From contig NZ_FRBD01000003.1 in assembly GCF_900142525.1 (NCBI RefSeq), positions 1-64,000 on the forward strand: a stretch of 64,000 bases of DNA. Direction: 5' to 3'. Below, piece after piece: positions 57,265-64,000 of the stretch. Below the pieces are notes generated by a model. It had not been told where the DNA came from, did not search any database, and saw only the letters and a list, made by a program, of their open reading frames with translations. Position 1 is the first letter of the stretch. Each line of letters starts with the position of its first letter. Position numbers and translations under genes: made by a program. The DNA is from Xylanibacter ruminicola (GTDB lineage: Bacteria > Bacteroidota > Bacteroidia > Bacteroidales > Bacteroidaceae).

Positions 57265-57441
57265 CTACAATAAGAAAAGAAGAAGGATTCCTCCGATAAC
57301 GATTGTCCATCCAATAATGGAACCATTATCACCCATGCAGTCAAATAGTCCATTGATAATTGAAAAGATACAATATATAATGTACACCAGGAACAGACCA
57401 AGACCGACACCTAACAGCAGCCAAAAGAATAACGATATCAT
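57265..57441 (-). CDS. Two-helix small membrane protein (58 aa)
   Basis: Short frame not obvious at first sight: MISLFFWLLLGVGLGLFLVY forms the first membrane helix, then a Cys/Asn/Gly hinge (NGLFDCMGDNGS) and IIGWTIVIGGILLLFLL as the second. First gene after the promoter at 57502-57509. Small membrane proteins next to defence-like genes are often effectors or anchors, but nothing in the sequence settles the role. Confidence 0.6.
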   Translation of the reverse strand: MISLFFWLLLGVGLGLFLVYIIYCIFSIINGLFDCMGDNGSIIGWTIVIGGILLLFLL

Positions 57442-57501
57442 ATTCTATATTATTATATGATGCCTACTCCCTTTTTAAAGCGTTTCGGCTTTCTCTTTTT
57501 G

Positions 57502-57509
57502 CAAAGTTA
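57502..57509 (-). promoter_or_regulatory. Promoter -7 box of the 55.1-57.4 kb operon
   Basis: TAACTTTG on the minus strand, exact consensus, 61 nt before the ATG at 57441. The -33 region has only TTC at the expected distance. Confidence 0.6.
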
Positions 57510-57601
57510 TAACATTTTTCCCTATCTGGAATAGTAATACAGAAACTTGGTATGAAACGTGTAATAAGAGGTATAGATTCTCCGCTTTTAGAATACCATC
57601 T

Positions 57602-58363
57602 TTAGCCTTTCATTAGCAAATCACGAGTAATATTCATCTTACATTCATAGACATAATCGTAATCTGGGCCAAGGCTCCTGAAGAAACGGGTACGTTCATC
57701 TATATTTCTCATAATAACCACTTCCTTCATTTTTAAGTCGATGGCTACATAGTAATAATAGATACTCTTTTTCTCTGTATTTTCATATACTCCAACTCTT
57801 AGGGTATAGTATTCTTTGAAGTGCTTGTTCTGAAGGATTTCCTCAAACTTTGTGCAGGCTTCTTCCAGTTCCTTATCTCGGCTTTTTATGTTGAATAAGT
57901 CGAAAAGTCCTTGAAGTCCATTCAATAAATCGGCTTTTAAAAAGTCTGATTCGCAGAACTCGAAACATGCAATCTCTTCGTTAGGGAAAAGGTTCTCCAT
58001 AGCTTCCTTTGCACAATTAATACACTTCTCTTCAAGTGTATCTCCTTGAACTCCGGTATGCGAATGATAGACATTGGGAGCGGTAAACTCAATCATTTCT
58101 TCATATGCCAGCTCTTTTTTCGTAAGTTCATTTTCATTGACTGAATGCAGAATGTCAGCATTGTCAACAATACACCGAAACCCTTCCATGGGACGAACTG
58201 TCATGACCAGATACGTCTTGTCATCAATAACAGACAATATAAACCCGATGTGTTCTGTTTTCTCAAAATCAGCTTCTGTCAGGTCATTGTAACCAAACAT
58301 TACATTTAAGTGCACTTCTGGCTGTTTCGTCATAAATGCGATATAATTTCCTTTCATATACAT
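57602..58363 (-). CDS. Unknown protein, last gene of the AAA+/hydrolase operon
   Basis: 253 aa (ATG at 58357 is an alternative start). Soluble, alpha/beta; residues 1-110 (VIDDKTYLVMTVRPMEGFRC) and 180-253 (YYTLRVGVYENTEKKSIYYY, VAIDLKMKEVVIMRNIDERT) look like separate beta-rich parts joined by a helical middle. YHSHTG is reminiscent of a metal site but no family is recognised. It begins 16 nt after the hydrolase-fusion stop, so it shares that transcript. Confidence 0.65.
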   Translation of the reverse strand: MYMKGNYIAFMTKQPEVHLNVMFGYNDLTEADFEKTEHIGFILSVIDDKTYLVMTVRPMEGFRCIVDNADILHSVNENELTKKELAYEEMIEFTAPNVYHSHTGVQGDTLEEKCINCAKEAMENLFPNEEIACFEFCESDFLKADLLNGLQGLFDLFNIKSRDKELEEACTKFEEILQNKHFKEYYTLRVGVYENTEKKSIYYYYVAIDLKMKEVVIMRNIDERTRFFRSLGPDYDYVYECKMNITRDLLMKG

Positions 58364-58379
58364 CTTTTGCCCTCCTGTT

Positions 58380-60149
58380 TTATACTTGAATACGATAATT
58401 TTTTAATGGAAATACATAACGCATGGGCACTTTTACGCTACTGGCAATGTATGCCTCTTTGCTTAAGCCTTCCCATGTTTTCTTGGCATCGAGGATGAGA
58501 ACACTTGGATCCTTCTTACTTGGTAATTTTGCTATGCAACCCCACTTCAAGGTCGTCACATTCCTGTCGTGATATATGTATTCTATCAAATCCCCGACAT
58601 TGAAACGATGTTTCTGTTGGAACCCTGACGGCATATATACGAATTCTTTAAATTCATCATCCTCTATATACGGTTCGTCTGGCCAATGGCAGAAAGCAGA
58701 GGCAAGTTCATCTCGGAAGGCTTTTTCTCTGGGAATCTCCTTGACGATATAGCATAGCAGGTGTTCACGATTTTGTTCAGTCCATTTCTGCATTTCCTTT
58801 TCTGAATCATTGAGGTCATAAAAAATGGCACGCTCTGTCATGTCTAATGATTTATCTTTTTCTATAATCACTTTGTATAGCTGGTAATAATTGTGTAGTT
58901 GCATATCCTCATACGCATACTCTATTCCCCAGCATAAGGCAGCAGCCGTATCGCTATCAAATGAGGTTGCACTATAGATAGCCATTTCACGCTCCTCTTC
59001 AATAGTTGAGCAACCAATATCGTAGCGATCATATACATCCTTATCGTAATCTGCACAGATAGCAGGCATTACATCAACAAAACAAGTATGGTCATTCCAT
59101 TCTGTTTGTTCTGGATTGTCTTCGATATATTTTTTCAGCCATCCGCTGCCAGCATCGTATGCCAACGTTCTTTCTCCTAGGCTAATACCACAGTTTTCCA
59201 TATAGAGTTTTGTCAATAGTTTCATAGCCTGTATCGGGTCCATCTTTCTTCCTTTATCCACAAGCTTATAATAGGCTTTCATTGCCTTTTTTTCTTTAAA
59301 AAGACTTTCTACCTCATGATACGCCTTCTTCGAGAAACTTTTATATACCATCTCCTCATAGTCAAGTACAAATGAGTATACAGCCTTTCGTAGACCATCC
59401 TTCATTGTCTTCATCGGATTATACACATCGTGATACTTGTCGGCAATGTCAAAAAAGTCAGGATAGCAGGCCTTCCATAGATCCTCAAAAGCTTGACGCC
59501 CTCGTTTTCCTCCTTCGCTGATAATACCCAGTAGCTCATACATCTTTTCAGAATTGATATTCTCCATATCAGGATCTTCTTCCAACAACTGTATAGCACA
59601 AGGCAAGACATAAGCCTTCACCCACTTTTGCAGAAGACTATGCCCGCCAGGGTACTGGGTTGCATTGCCATAGTATTTCAGGTATTCCTCATATCCATTG
59701 ACAAGCGTGTCTTCCGTTCCGAAGAAGGCATAAGTATGTGCCTTATCGTAAGCTGTGATACCATGGAACTGATACTTTTCCATGATTTCATAGTCATCAC
59801 AGAGCCATTCTGTAATGTTGAATACTGTTTCACCATCCATCCTGGGGTTGGTAAATTTATTAATACCAATATTCTGTCGCATAATCTGGCTGACATGGAA
59901 TGCCGGATTTACCAGAATCTTACGGAAGCCATGCATCTGCTGAGCATACATGGCTCCCATTGAAGTGCCTATGATTACATCAGGATTGACATCATGACAC
60001 AATTTGTTGAGTTCCCTAAGTGCCAATTTTGGATCTAAGGGGATGTCTGGAGAGATAACCTCTATTTCTGGTAGCTTCATTCTCAAATAGTCTGCGGTCA
60101 TAGTCGAACCCGAAGATCCGAACCCGTGTAAAAAAACTATTGTTTTCAT
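58380..60149 (-). CDS. YqiA-like alpha/beta hydrolase fused to unknown C-terminal domains
   Basis: 589 aa from the ATG at 60149. Residues 1-200 are a YqiA/UPF0227-type esterase: HGFGSSG (8-14, oxyanion), nucleophile Ser63 in IIGTSMGAMYAQQM, Asp147 in FFGTEDTLVNGYEE and His170 in YPGGHSLLQ. The middle (200-410) is helical (AMKAYYKLVDKGRKM; a run of acidic segments). Residues 410-589 resemble the 56114-56833 protein (RFNVGDLIEYIYHDRNVT; RYVFPLKNYRI). Two catalytically dead relatives of the N-terminal domain are encoded nearby. The enzyme's substrate, and why it carries the extra domains, is unknown. Confidence 0.75.
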   Translation of the reverse strand: MKTIVFLHGFGSSGSTMTADYLRMKLPEIEVISPDIPLDPKLALRELNKLCHDVNPDVIIGTSMGAMYAQQMHGFRKILVNPAFHVSQIMRQNIGINKFTNPRMDGETVFNITEWLCDDYEIMEKYQFHGITAYDKAHTYAFFGTEDTLVNGYEEYLKYYGNATQYPGGHSLLQKWVKAYVLPCAIQLLEEDPDMENINSEKMYELLGIISEGGKRGRQAFEDLWKACYPDFFDIADKYHDVYNPMKTMKDGLRKAVYSFVLDYEEMVYKSFSKKAYHEVESLFKEKKAMKAYYKLVDKGRKMDPIQAMKLLTKLYMENCGISLGERTLAYDAGSGWLKKYIEDNPEQTEWNDHTCFVDVMPAICADYDKDVYDRYDIGCSTIEEEREMAIYSATSFDSDTAAALCWGIEYAYEDMQLHNYYQLYKVIIEKDKSLDMTERAIFYDLNDSEKEMQKWTEQNREHLLCYIVKEIPREKAFRDELASAFCHWPDEPYIEDDEFKEFVYMPSGFQQKHRFNVGDLIEYIYHDRNVTTLKWGCIAKLPSKKDPSVLILDAKKTWEGLSKEAYIASSVKVPMRYVFPLKNYRIQV

Positions 60150-60150
60150 A

Positions 60151-60411
60151 TTATTCTTTGTTTTCTTTAATGTTGATACCCTTTTCATTCAGCCAGGATA
60201 TAAATTCATGATCCAAACTGTCGTTTATATTTACTGTGCATGGTGTCATTACGCCAGCAATTACTTTTATACTATACTTACAGACGAACTCTTTATAAAA
60301 ATACGGAGCCCACTTATCGTAATTGGTCCAATTCTCAAACAAAGTCTTGTACAATTCTACGTTTTCATTCTTTGAAATTCTCATAATATATGCATTAAAA
60401 ATCATCATCAA
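60151..60411 (-). CDS. Small unknown protein
   Basis: 86 aa by the first ATG at 60411; MRISKNENVELYKTLFENWT at 60384 is an equally good start. Helical with a basic/aromatic centre (NYDKWAPYFYKEFVC) and a C-terminal part with DHEFISWLNEKGINIKENKE. Its 5' end overlaps the dead-hydrolase gene by up to 17 nt, its stop lies 1 nt before the hydrolase ATG. Strict coupling implies a fixed stoichiometry with its neighbours. Unknown family. Confidence 0.6.
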   Translation of the reverse strand: MMMIFNAYIMRISKNENVELYKTLFENWTNYDKWAPYFYKEFVCKYSIKVIAGVMTPCTVNINDSLDHEFISWLNEKGINIKENKE

Positions 60412-61408
60412 ATTTTAATCGGTAGTTCCTTGAATCTTCCAGCAACTCCCTAAGTTCCGATTCATGTATAATGAGTTTGACACCATCATCAAACACATCA
60501 TATTCCATCCGAGTGAGACTTGCCGGAATTTCAATATTGCTAATGGCAGTACCTTTAAATGCTTCAGTCTCAATGGTGCGTAATGACCTTGGCAACTTAA
60601 CTTCCTTCAGAGAGATGCAGTTCATAAAGGAACGCAATTCTATCTTTTCCACTTTTGGTGGCAGGACAATCTCTTCCAACAGCTTGCACTCGCTAAAGAC
60701 GTGATGTCCCATATATTTCACGGAATCAGGAATGGTGACACTCTTAAGATCCATACCATAGAAGGCACCATTCATGATCGTTTTGACACCACAAGGAATC
60801 GTATAGTCCTCCACATAGCGGAATAGTGCATAATCAGCCTTGACGATAACGCGACCGTATTCAGCATAGGTCACACCATACTCATCCGTCCATTCTGATT
60901 CGCTAATAGTCTTGATAAGCGAAGTGCATTCGTCTAATGCATCGAGGATGGACGAAACCTTTCTGGGAACGTTGATGATGTTTGGATAATGCACCATATA
61001 AAATTCTCTCTTATCTGCTTCTTCTCCAAATACACCCCAGCAATGCGTATTCTTTACACGGTCATATTCCCGTTCAAAGGCCAATTGTGTCTTTTCTTTG
61101 TCCGTGTACATCTCCACTAAGGATTGCTCACATCTGTACGAAGGATGTAAGTCTGCATTCACACAGATACGATTACACCCTGCATACCGATGGATGAAGA
61201 ATGCGCCAAGACCTTCCGCAATGAGAATGTCGGGATGGAATAGGTGCATACTTTTACCTAAACTTTTTTCTGTTTCTGCAAGGGAATTGATATCAATCTC
61301 TACACAGATAATTTTCCACTCGGGGAAAGCCTTCCGGAGTGCTTTGGTCACCTCCGAGGCTTGCTGACTTTTAAAGTCAGGGATGTACATGATAGTATTT
61401 CTGTTCAT
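60395..61408 (-). CDS. Catalytically dead hydrolase fused to leucine-rich repeats
   Basis: 337 aa. The first 155 residues align with the YqiA-like domain at 58380-60149: HPDILIAEGLGAFFIHRYAG against NPDVIIGTSMGAMYAQQMHG and NRICVNADLHPS against RKILVNPAFHVS. The nucleophile Ser is Gly66, the oxyanion HGFGSSG is PDFKSQQ, the Asp/His region lacks both residues. Residues 195-315 are BspA-type LRRs (LKSVTIPDSVKYMGHHVFSE; LKEVKLPRSLRTIETEAFKG). A non-enzymatic binding or sensing partner is the likely role. Starts in an ATGA overlap with the 59-residue gene. Confidence 0.75.
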   Translation of the reverse strand: MNRNTIMYIPDFKSQQASEVTKALRKAFPEWKIICVEIDINSLAETEKSLGKSMHLFHPDILIAEGLGAFFIHRYAGCNRICVNADLHPSYRCEQSLVEMYTDKEKTQLAFEREYDRVKNTHCWGVFGEEADKREFYMVHYPNIINVPRKVSSILDALDECTSLIKTISESEWTDEYGVTYAEYGRVIVKADYALFRYVEDYTIPCGVKTIMNGAFYGMDLKSVTIPDSVKYMGHHVFSECKLLEEIVLPPKVEKIELRSFMNCISLKEVKLPRSLRTIETEAFKGTAISNIEIPASLTRMEYDVFDDGVKLIIHESELRELLEDSRNYRLKFDDDF

Positions 61409-61584
61409 TTTTTCGAGTAGCTCATTAATTCTATTTGTTCATACTTAGGACGTGCTTCCATAATCGCATTGACAATGCAATCGTAGTCCAGGGAAGGAAC
61501 CTCCAATTCCGAAATAAAGTCGACATAAGGCCCCACATGATAGGTCTTGACGGCATAGGAGAATTTGACGTTCTTGATAATCAT
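61405..61584 (-). CDS. Small protein, 59 residues
   Basis: Frame MIIKNVKFSYAVKTYHVGPY then VDFISELEVPSLDYDCIVNA, ending in SYSKK. It starts in an ATGA overlap with the AAA+ stop (61581-61584) and its stop overlaps the next ATG (61405-61408). Both overlaps in one 180-nt frame make it a convincing gene. Slightly basic, beta-strand-like start; no known motif. It may adapt the ATPase to the dead hydrolase; that is inference from position. Confidence 0.65.
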   Translation of the reverse strand: MIIKNVKFSYAVKTYHVGPYVDFISELEVPSLDYDCIVNAIMEARPKYEQIELMSYSKK

Positions 61585-63293
61585 ACGAAACCTATCTTGC
61601 GTTGTACCTTCTTGTCGAACTTCTCACCATCGCTGTAGGCAAACAGACGCTCCAAACGATTCTCTGTATCACCATGCAGTACATTGTCAATGGCATAGTG
61701 ACGAGCGATATTCTCTATCTGCCCTCCGCTAAAATCATACTTTTCAGCAAGAGTCAGGCTATCTGAGTCTGACAAGGCTGGGATCATGCTTCTCCAGATA
61801 TTGGCACGAGCACTGGCAGAAGGTCTATTAAACTTGACCTTGTAAAGGAACCTTCGTTCGAAAGCCTTGTCCATATTTTGCTCGAGATTTGTGGTAGCAA
61901 TCATGATACCGTCGAGTGTCTCCATTTCCTGAAGAATGATGTTCTGGATAGAATTCTCCATCTTGTCCACAGCCCGTTCGGCCCCTTCCTTACGCTTGCT
62001 GATGATGGCATCAGCCTCGTTGAACAGCAGAATCGGAGCCAGTTTCGCATTTTTCGCTGTTTCACGATAGCGGTCGAAGATGGCCTTGATGTTCTTCTCG
62101 CTCTCTCCCACCCAGCAGCTCTTAATCTCTGAGATGTTCACCTGCATGATGTTTCGTCCAGTCATACGAGCCAGTTGCAGCGCAGTTTCCGTCTTTCCCG
62201 TGCCTGGTGCACCATAGAAGATGCAGGCAAAACCGCACCTCATCTTCTGTGCTTTCATCCGAGCCCTGATGCTCTTGAAGTTCTCTTCACTGAGAAGACC
62301 TCTCAGTTCGCCTATCTGGCTGACAGTCTCTCCCTCGTAGAAAAGTATTTTCTCCTCGATGCTCTTGCTCAGGATAAAGTCACGATGGCATTGTTTTGAC
62401 AGTTTGATGTTGAAACCTTTCAGAATTGTCTTTCTGGTTCTGTCAGTCAGGCGGTAACATTCCTTGTCCTCAAAGCCATCATCGAAATTATATTCGATTA
62501 GCTTTCTCTTCATAAGAATGTGATTTCCTCTCTTTAATTCTCGAGATAATCTTTCACGTTCAAAATCGAGTTCGAGGAGGAATGTCAGATTATGCAAGGG
62601 TAATGCATCATCTTCATTAAGGACAAGATGCCGACAGAAATGAGTAAGTATCATTTCTTCTTCAAAATCCAAATCTAAGGATTTAATCTTCCTGACAAAG
62701 TCCAGCTCTGCATTGTCAGAGAACAACAGCTTGATCTCCTCATAAAGAAGATCATACGAAAGATCATCTTCATAGTTGAGATGGGTAAAGCTGTAGAATC
62801 TCTGGAAAAACGCAGTTGCATCTTCGCACTTATATGATTCCCGATCATATTTCACATCTTCGGTAATAGCTTTCATAACATTACCTGGTACATAATACGA
62901 TGTATCGTCGTGTCGGCATCTCCTTCTCAAGAAATGGGTTTTCACTAATCCTTCTACATCATCCTTATATTTCATCAGATGAATACAACGGCAGTCCAGA
63001 AATCTGGAGATATCACAAATGCTGGCTCTGCGATCAGAAGAGTCAAATTCAACAAAGATAGAAAGGAATATGGCTTGAATGGGATTGATGCTTTGCTTTT
63101 CTGCAATAAGTTTCGCGTATGGTTCTACATGCTGCAAGAACTTCTCATTAAATTTTGAGTCCACAGCCATATCCACAATCTTCTCAATGGCACCTAACAT
63201 GCTCATGCCATCTAAGGTTTGATTCATTACAGCCGTTTGCAGCCTCTTCTGCTTGAGATCGGCGTGCTTCTTCTTGTTTGATTTCTTACTCAT
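61581..63293 (-). CDS. AAA+ ATPase with a long N-terminal extension
   Basis: 570 aa. Basic start (MSKKSNKKKHADLKQKRLQT), a helical N-terminal region of about 320 residues without a known domain, then a classic AAA domain: Walker A FYGAPGTGKTETAL near residue 364, Walker B ILLFNEADAI near 424 (first acidic residue is Asn, Glu retained), sensor 1 IATTNLEQNMDKAFERRF with the arginine finger pair. The ATPase unit matches the FtsH/spastin-like class; no protease or DNA-binding domain follows. Such ATPases remodel proteins. It is the first gene of the operon and has its own strong promoter. Confidence 0.85.
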   Translation of the reverse strand: MSKKSNKKKHADLKQKRLQTAVMNQTLDGMSMLGAIEKIVDMAVDSKFNEKFLQHVEPYAKLIAEKQSINPIQAIFLSIFVEFDSSDRRASICDISRFLDCRCIHLMKYKDDVEGLVKTHFLRRRCRHDDTSYYVPGNVMKAITEDVKYDRESYKCEDATAFFQRFYSFTHLNYEDDLSYDLLYEEIKLLFSDNAELDFVRKIKSLDLDFEEEMILTHFCRHLVLNEDDALPLHNLTFLLELDFERERLSRELKRGNHILMKRKLIEYNFDDGFEDKECYRLTDRTRKTILKGFNIKLSKQCHRDFILSKSIEEKILFYEGETVSQIGELRGLLSEENFKSIRARMKAQKMRCGFACIFYGAPGTGKTETALQLARMTGRNIMQVNISEIKSCWVGESEKNIKAIFDRYRETAKNAKLAPILLFNEADAIISKRKEGAERAVDKMENSIQNIILQEMETLDGIMIATTNLEQNMDKAFERRFLYKVKFNRPSASARANIWRSMIPALSDSDSLTLAEKYDFSGGQIENIARHYAIDNVLHGDTENRLERLFAYSDGEKFDKKVQRKIGFV

Positions 63294-63319
63294 ATTTACA
63301 TCATTAATTATTTATGATG

Positions 63320-63350
63320 CAAATTTAAGCAAGTTTTCGGATGGTTACAA
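63320..63350 (-). promoter_or_regulatory. Strong promoter of the AAA+/hydrolase operon
   Basis: TTG (63350-63348) and TAAATTTG (63327-63320) on the minus strand with 20 nt between, matching both halves of the Bacteroidetes promoter. Transcription would start near 63313 and reach the AAA+ ATG at 63293 with a leader of about 20 nt. Confidence 0.7.
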
Positions 63351-63387
63351 GAAAAAAACAAGGGCGAGGAATGAAACCCCGCCCTTG
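63351..63387 (-). terminator. Terminator of the edge gene
   Basis: CAAGGGCG (63359-63366) / CGCCCTTG (63380-63387), extended by GG/CC inside, followed by T7 on the minus strand. Directly downstream of the 63401 stop and immediately before the next promoter. It separates the edge gene from the AAA+ operon. Confidence 0.85.
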
Positions 63388-63400
63388 TAGTATGAAATAA

Positions 63401-64000
63401 TCATGCTAGGTTAAATTTCTTACCGTATAAGGTCCTTTTCCCATCTTTGTCCTGATACAGCCCGTTGATTACTTGCATGATAATAGGGATTAACTGCGTA
63501 TCACCCCATCTGGCCAGTGAGAGTGGAGGCATCAGTTCTGCACCATTGCAATAATAGAATTGCGGGTCATTTCCACTTGGACATTCTTCCAATAGCCAGC
63601 ATCTATCGCTAATGTCTTTGTGGGTGAGCTCTTCTTCCTTCTTCCTGTATTCATCGATTAGTCTTAGGAACGAAGCCTTTTCATCTTCGGCTATAAATTC
63701 ATTTTCCATATAGGCTTCCAACCCCTCTGACATTTTCCAACTCGGTTCAATCAAGAACTTGTAACGTCCTTCAATTTGTTGTCCCCAGAAGCAGGCTTCT
63801 TTGTAGGCGACAACCACGTCAGGATTATATTTTTCCAGCACTGTATTTAAGCGCTCCTTAGCTTTATCTATTTCAAGAGGCAGGCTAAGTCTCTTGATTA
63901 CCCATCCGTCGAATGTTGAAATGAGATCTAACTTAATTAAGTCATCATCATCTGCGAAATAGTCATCGAGAATGAGCATACGCTTCGGATTGCCCTCTTG
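63401..64000 (-). CDS. Second dead YqiA-like hydrolase domain (start may lie outside window)
   Basis: At least 192 aa from the ATG at 63979; the frame stays open to the window edge, so the protein may be longer. LPLEIDKAKERLNTVLEKYN, PDVVVAYKEACFWGQQIEGR and YKFLIEPSW align with the hydrolase at 58380-60149 (IPLDPKLALRELNKLCHDVN, PDVIIGTSMGAMYAQQMHGF, RKILVNPAF). The nucleophile Ser is Lys60 and the HGFGSSG oxyanion loop is absent, so it cannot work as a serine hydrolase. The C-terminal 60 residues (PQFYYCNGAELMPPLSLARW) are without relatives in the window. Ends in a strong terminator. Confidence 0.65.
   Translation of the reverse strand, partial: QEGNPKRMLILDDYFADDDDLIKLDLISTFDGWVIKRLSLPLEIDKAKERLNTVLEKYNPDVVVAYKEACFWGQQIEGRYKFLIEPSWKMSEGLEAYMENEFIAEDEKASFLRLIDEYRKKEEELTHKDISDRCWLLEECPSGNDPQFYYCNGAELMPPLSLARWGDTQLIPIIMQVINGLYQDKDGKRTLYGKKFNLA

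Noticed and set aside
1..64000. tRNA, rRNA, integrase, transposase, relaxase or coupling protein
   Set aside because: I looked for their characteristic motifs and found none. Their absence here does not exclude them outside the window.

Overview
The window reads as a large conjugative plasmid (or plasmid-like integrated element) of a Bacteroidales bacterium, most like the Prevotella/Segatella or Bacteroides group. Three things point there: a TraE-F-G-J-K-M-N-O transfer operon in the order known from Bacteroidetes conjugative elements, Bacteroidetes-type promoters (-7 box TAnnTTTG) in front of many genes, and BspA-type leucine-rich repeats and Bacteroidetes lipoproteins. No rRNA, tRNA, CRISPR array, transposase, integrase, relaxase or coupling protein was recognised; the last two may lie outside the window.

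Layout. (1) 1-16.8 kb, minus strand: type IV secretion/conjugation operon from a TraD-like membrane protein and two VirB2-like pilin paralogs through the VirB4-type ATPase TraG to TraO, then a lipoprotein, a glycine-rich membrane protein and an M23 peptidase whose 3' end carries an A9 run joining it in the -1 frame to the next ORF. (2) 17.0-17.7 kb: no protein gene, but a strongly structured region that looks like a ~0.72 kb non-coding RNA. (3) 18.0-21.4 kb: small unknown plasmid genes in two convergent groups. (4) 21.5-27.5 kb: the replicon, with two paralogous initiator (Rep) genes, an iteron field of three related motif classes, a ParA ATPase, a ribbon-helix-helix ParB-like protein and a 1.1 kb AT-rich repeat field that is a candidate centromere or unwinding region. 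(5) 27.5-30.3 kb: LRR protein, Toprim protein and DUF4099-like protein.

(6) 30.4-55 kb: cargo. Short tightly coupled genes: sulfite-exporter-like permease, hydrolases, nitroreductase, YjbQ, beta-carbonic anhydrase, a tandem PD-(D/E)xK nuclease protein, PLD nuclease, AlkZ-like winged-helix protein, RecD2 helicase, UmuD and UmuC split by two small genes, membrane proteins, an SDR enzyme, an Hsp20 with a sigma-54-like promoter, and a low-molecular-weight phosphatase. DNA repair and stress themes dominate.

(7) 55.1-64 kb, all minus strand: the least familiar part. One operon encodes an AAA+ ATPase, a 59-residue protein, a dead alpha/beta-hydrolase fused to leucine-rich repeats, a small protein, an intact YqiA-like hydrolase fused to two further domains, and a 253-residue protein, mostly with overlapping stop/start codons. 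A third, also dead, hydrolase-like protein lies just upstream at the window edge. A following operon encodes a two-helix membrane protein and two relatives of the hydrolase's C-terminal domain. I regard this as the best candidate for an undescribed system. All functional calls come from reading motifs by eye; no database was searched.
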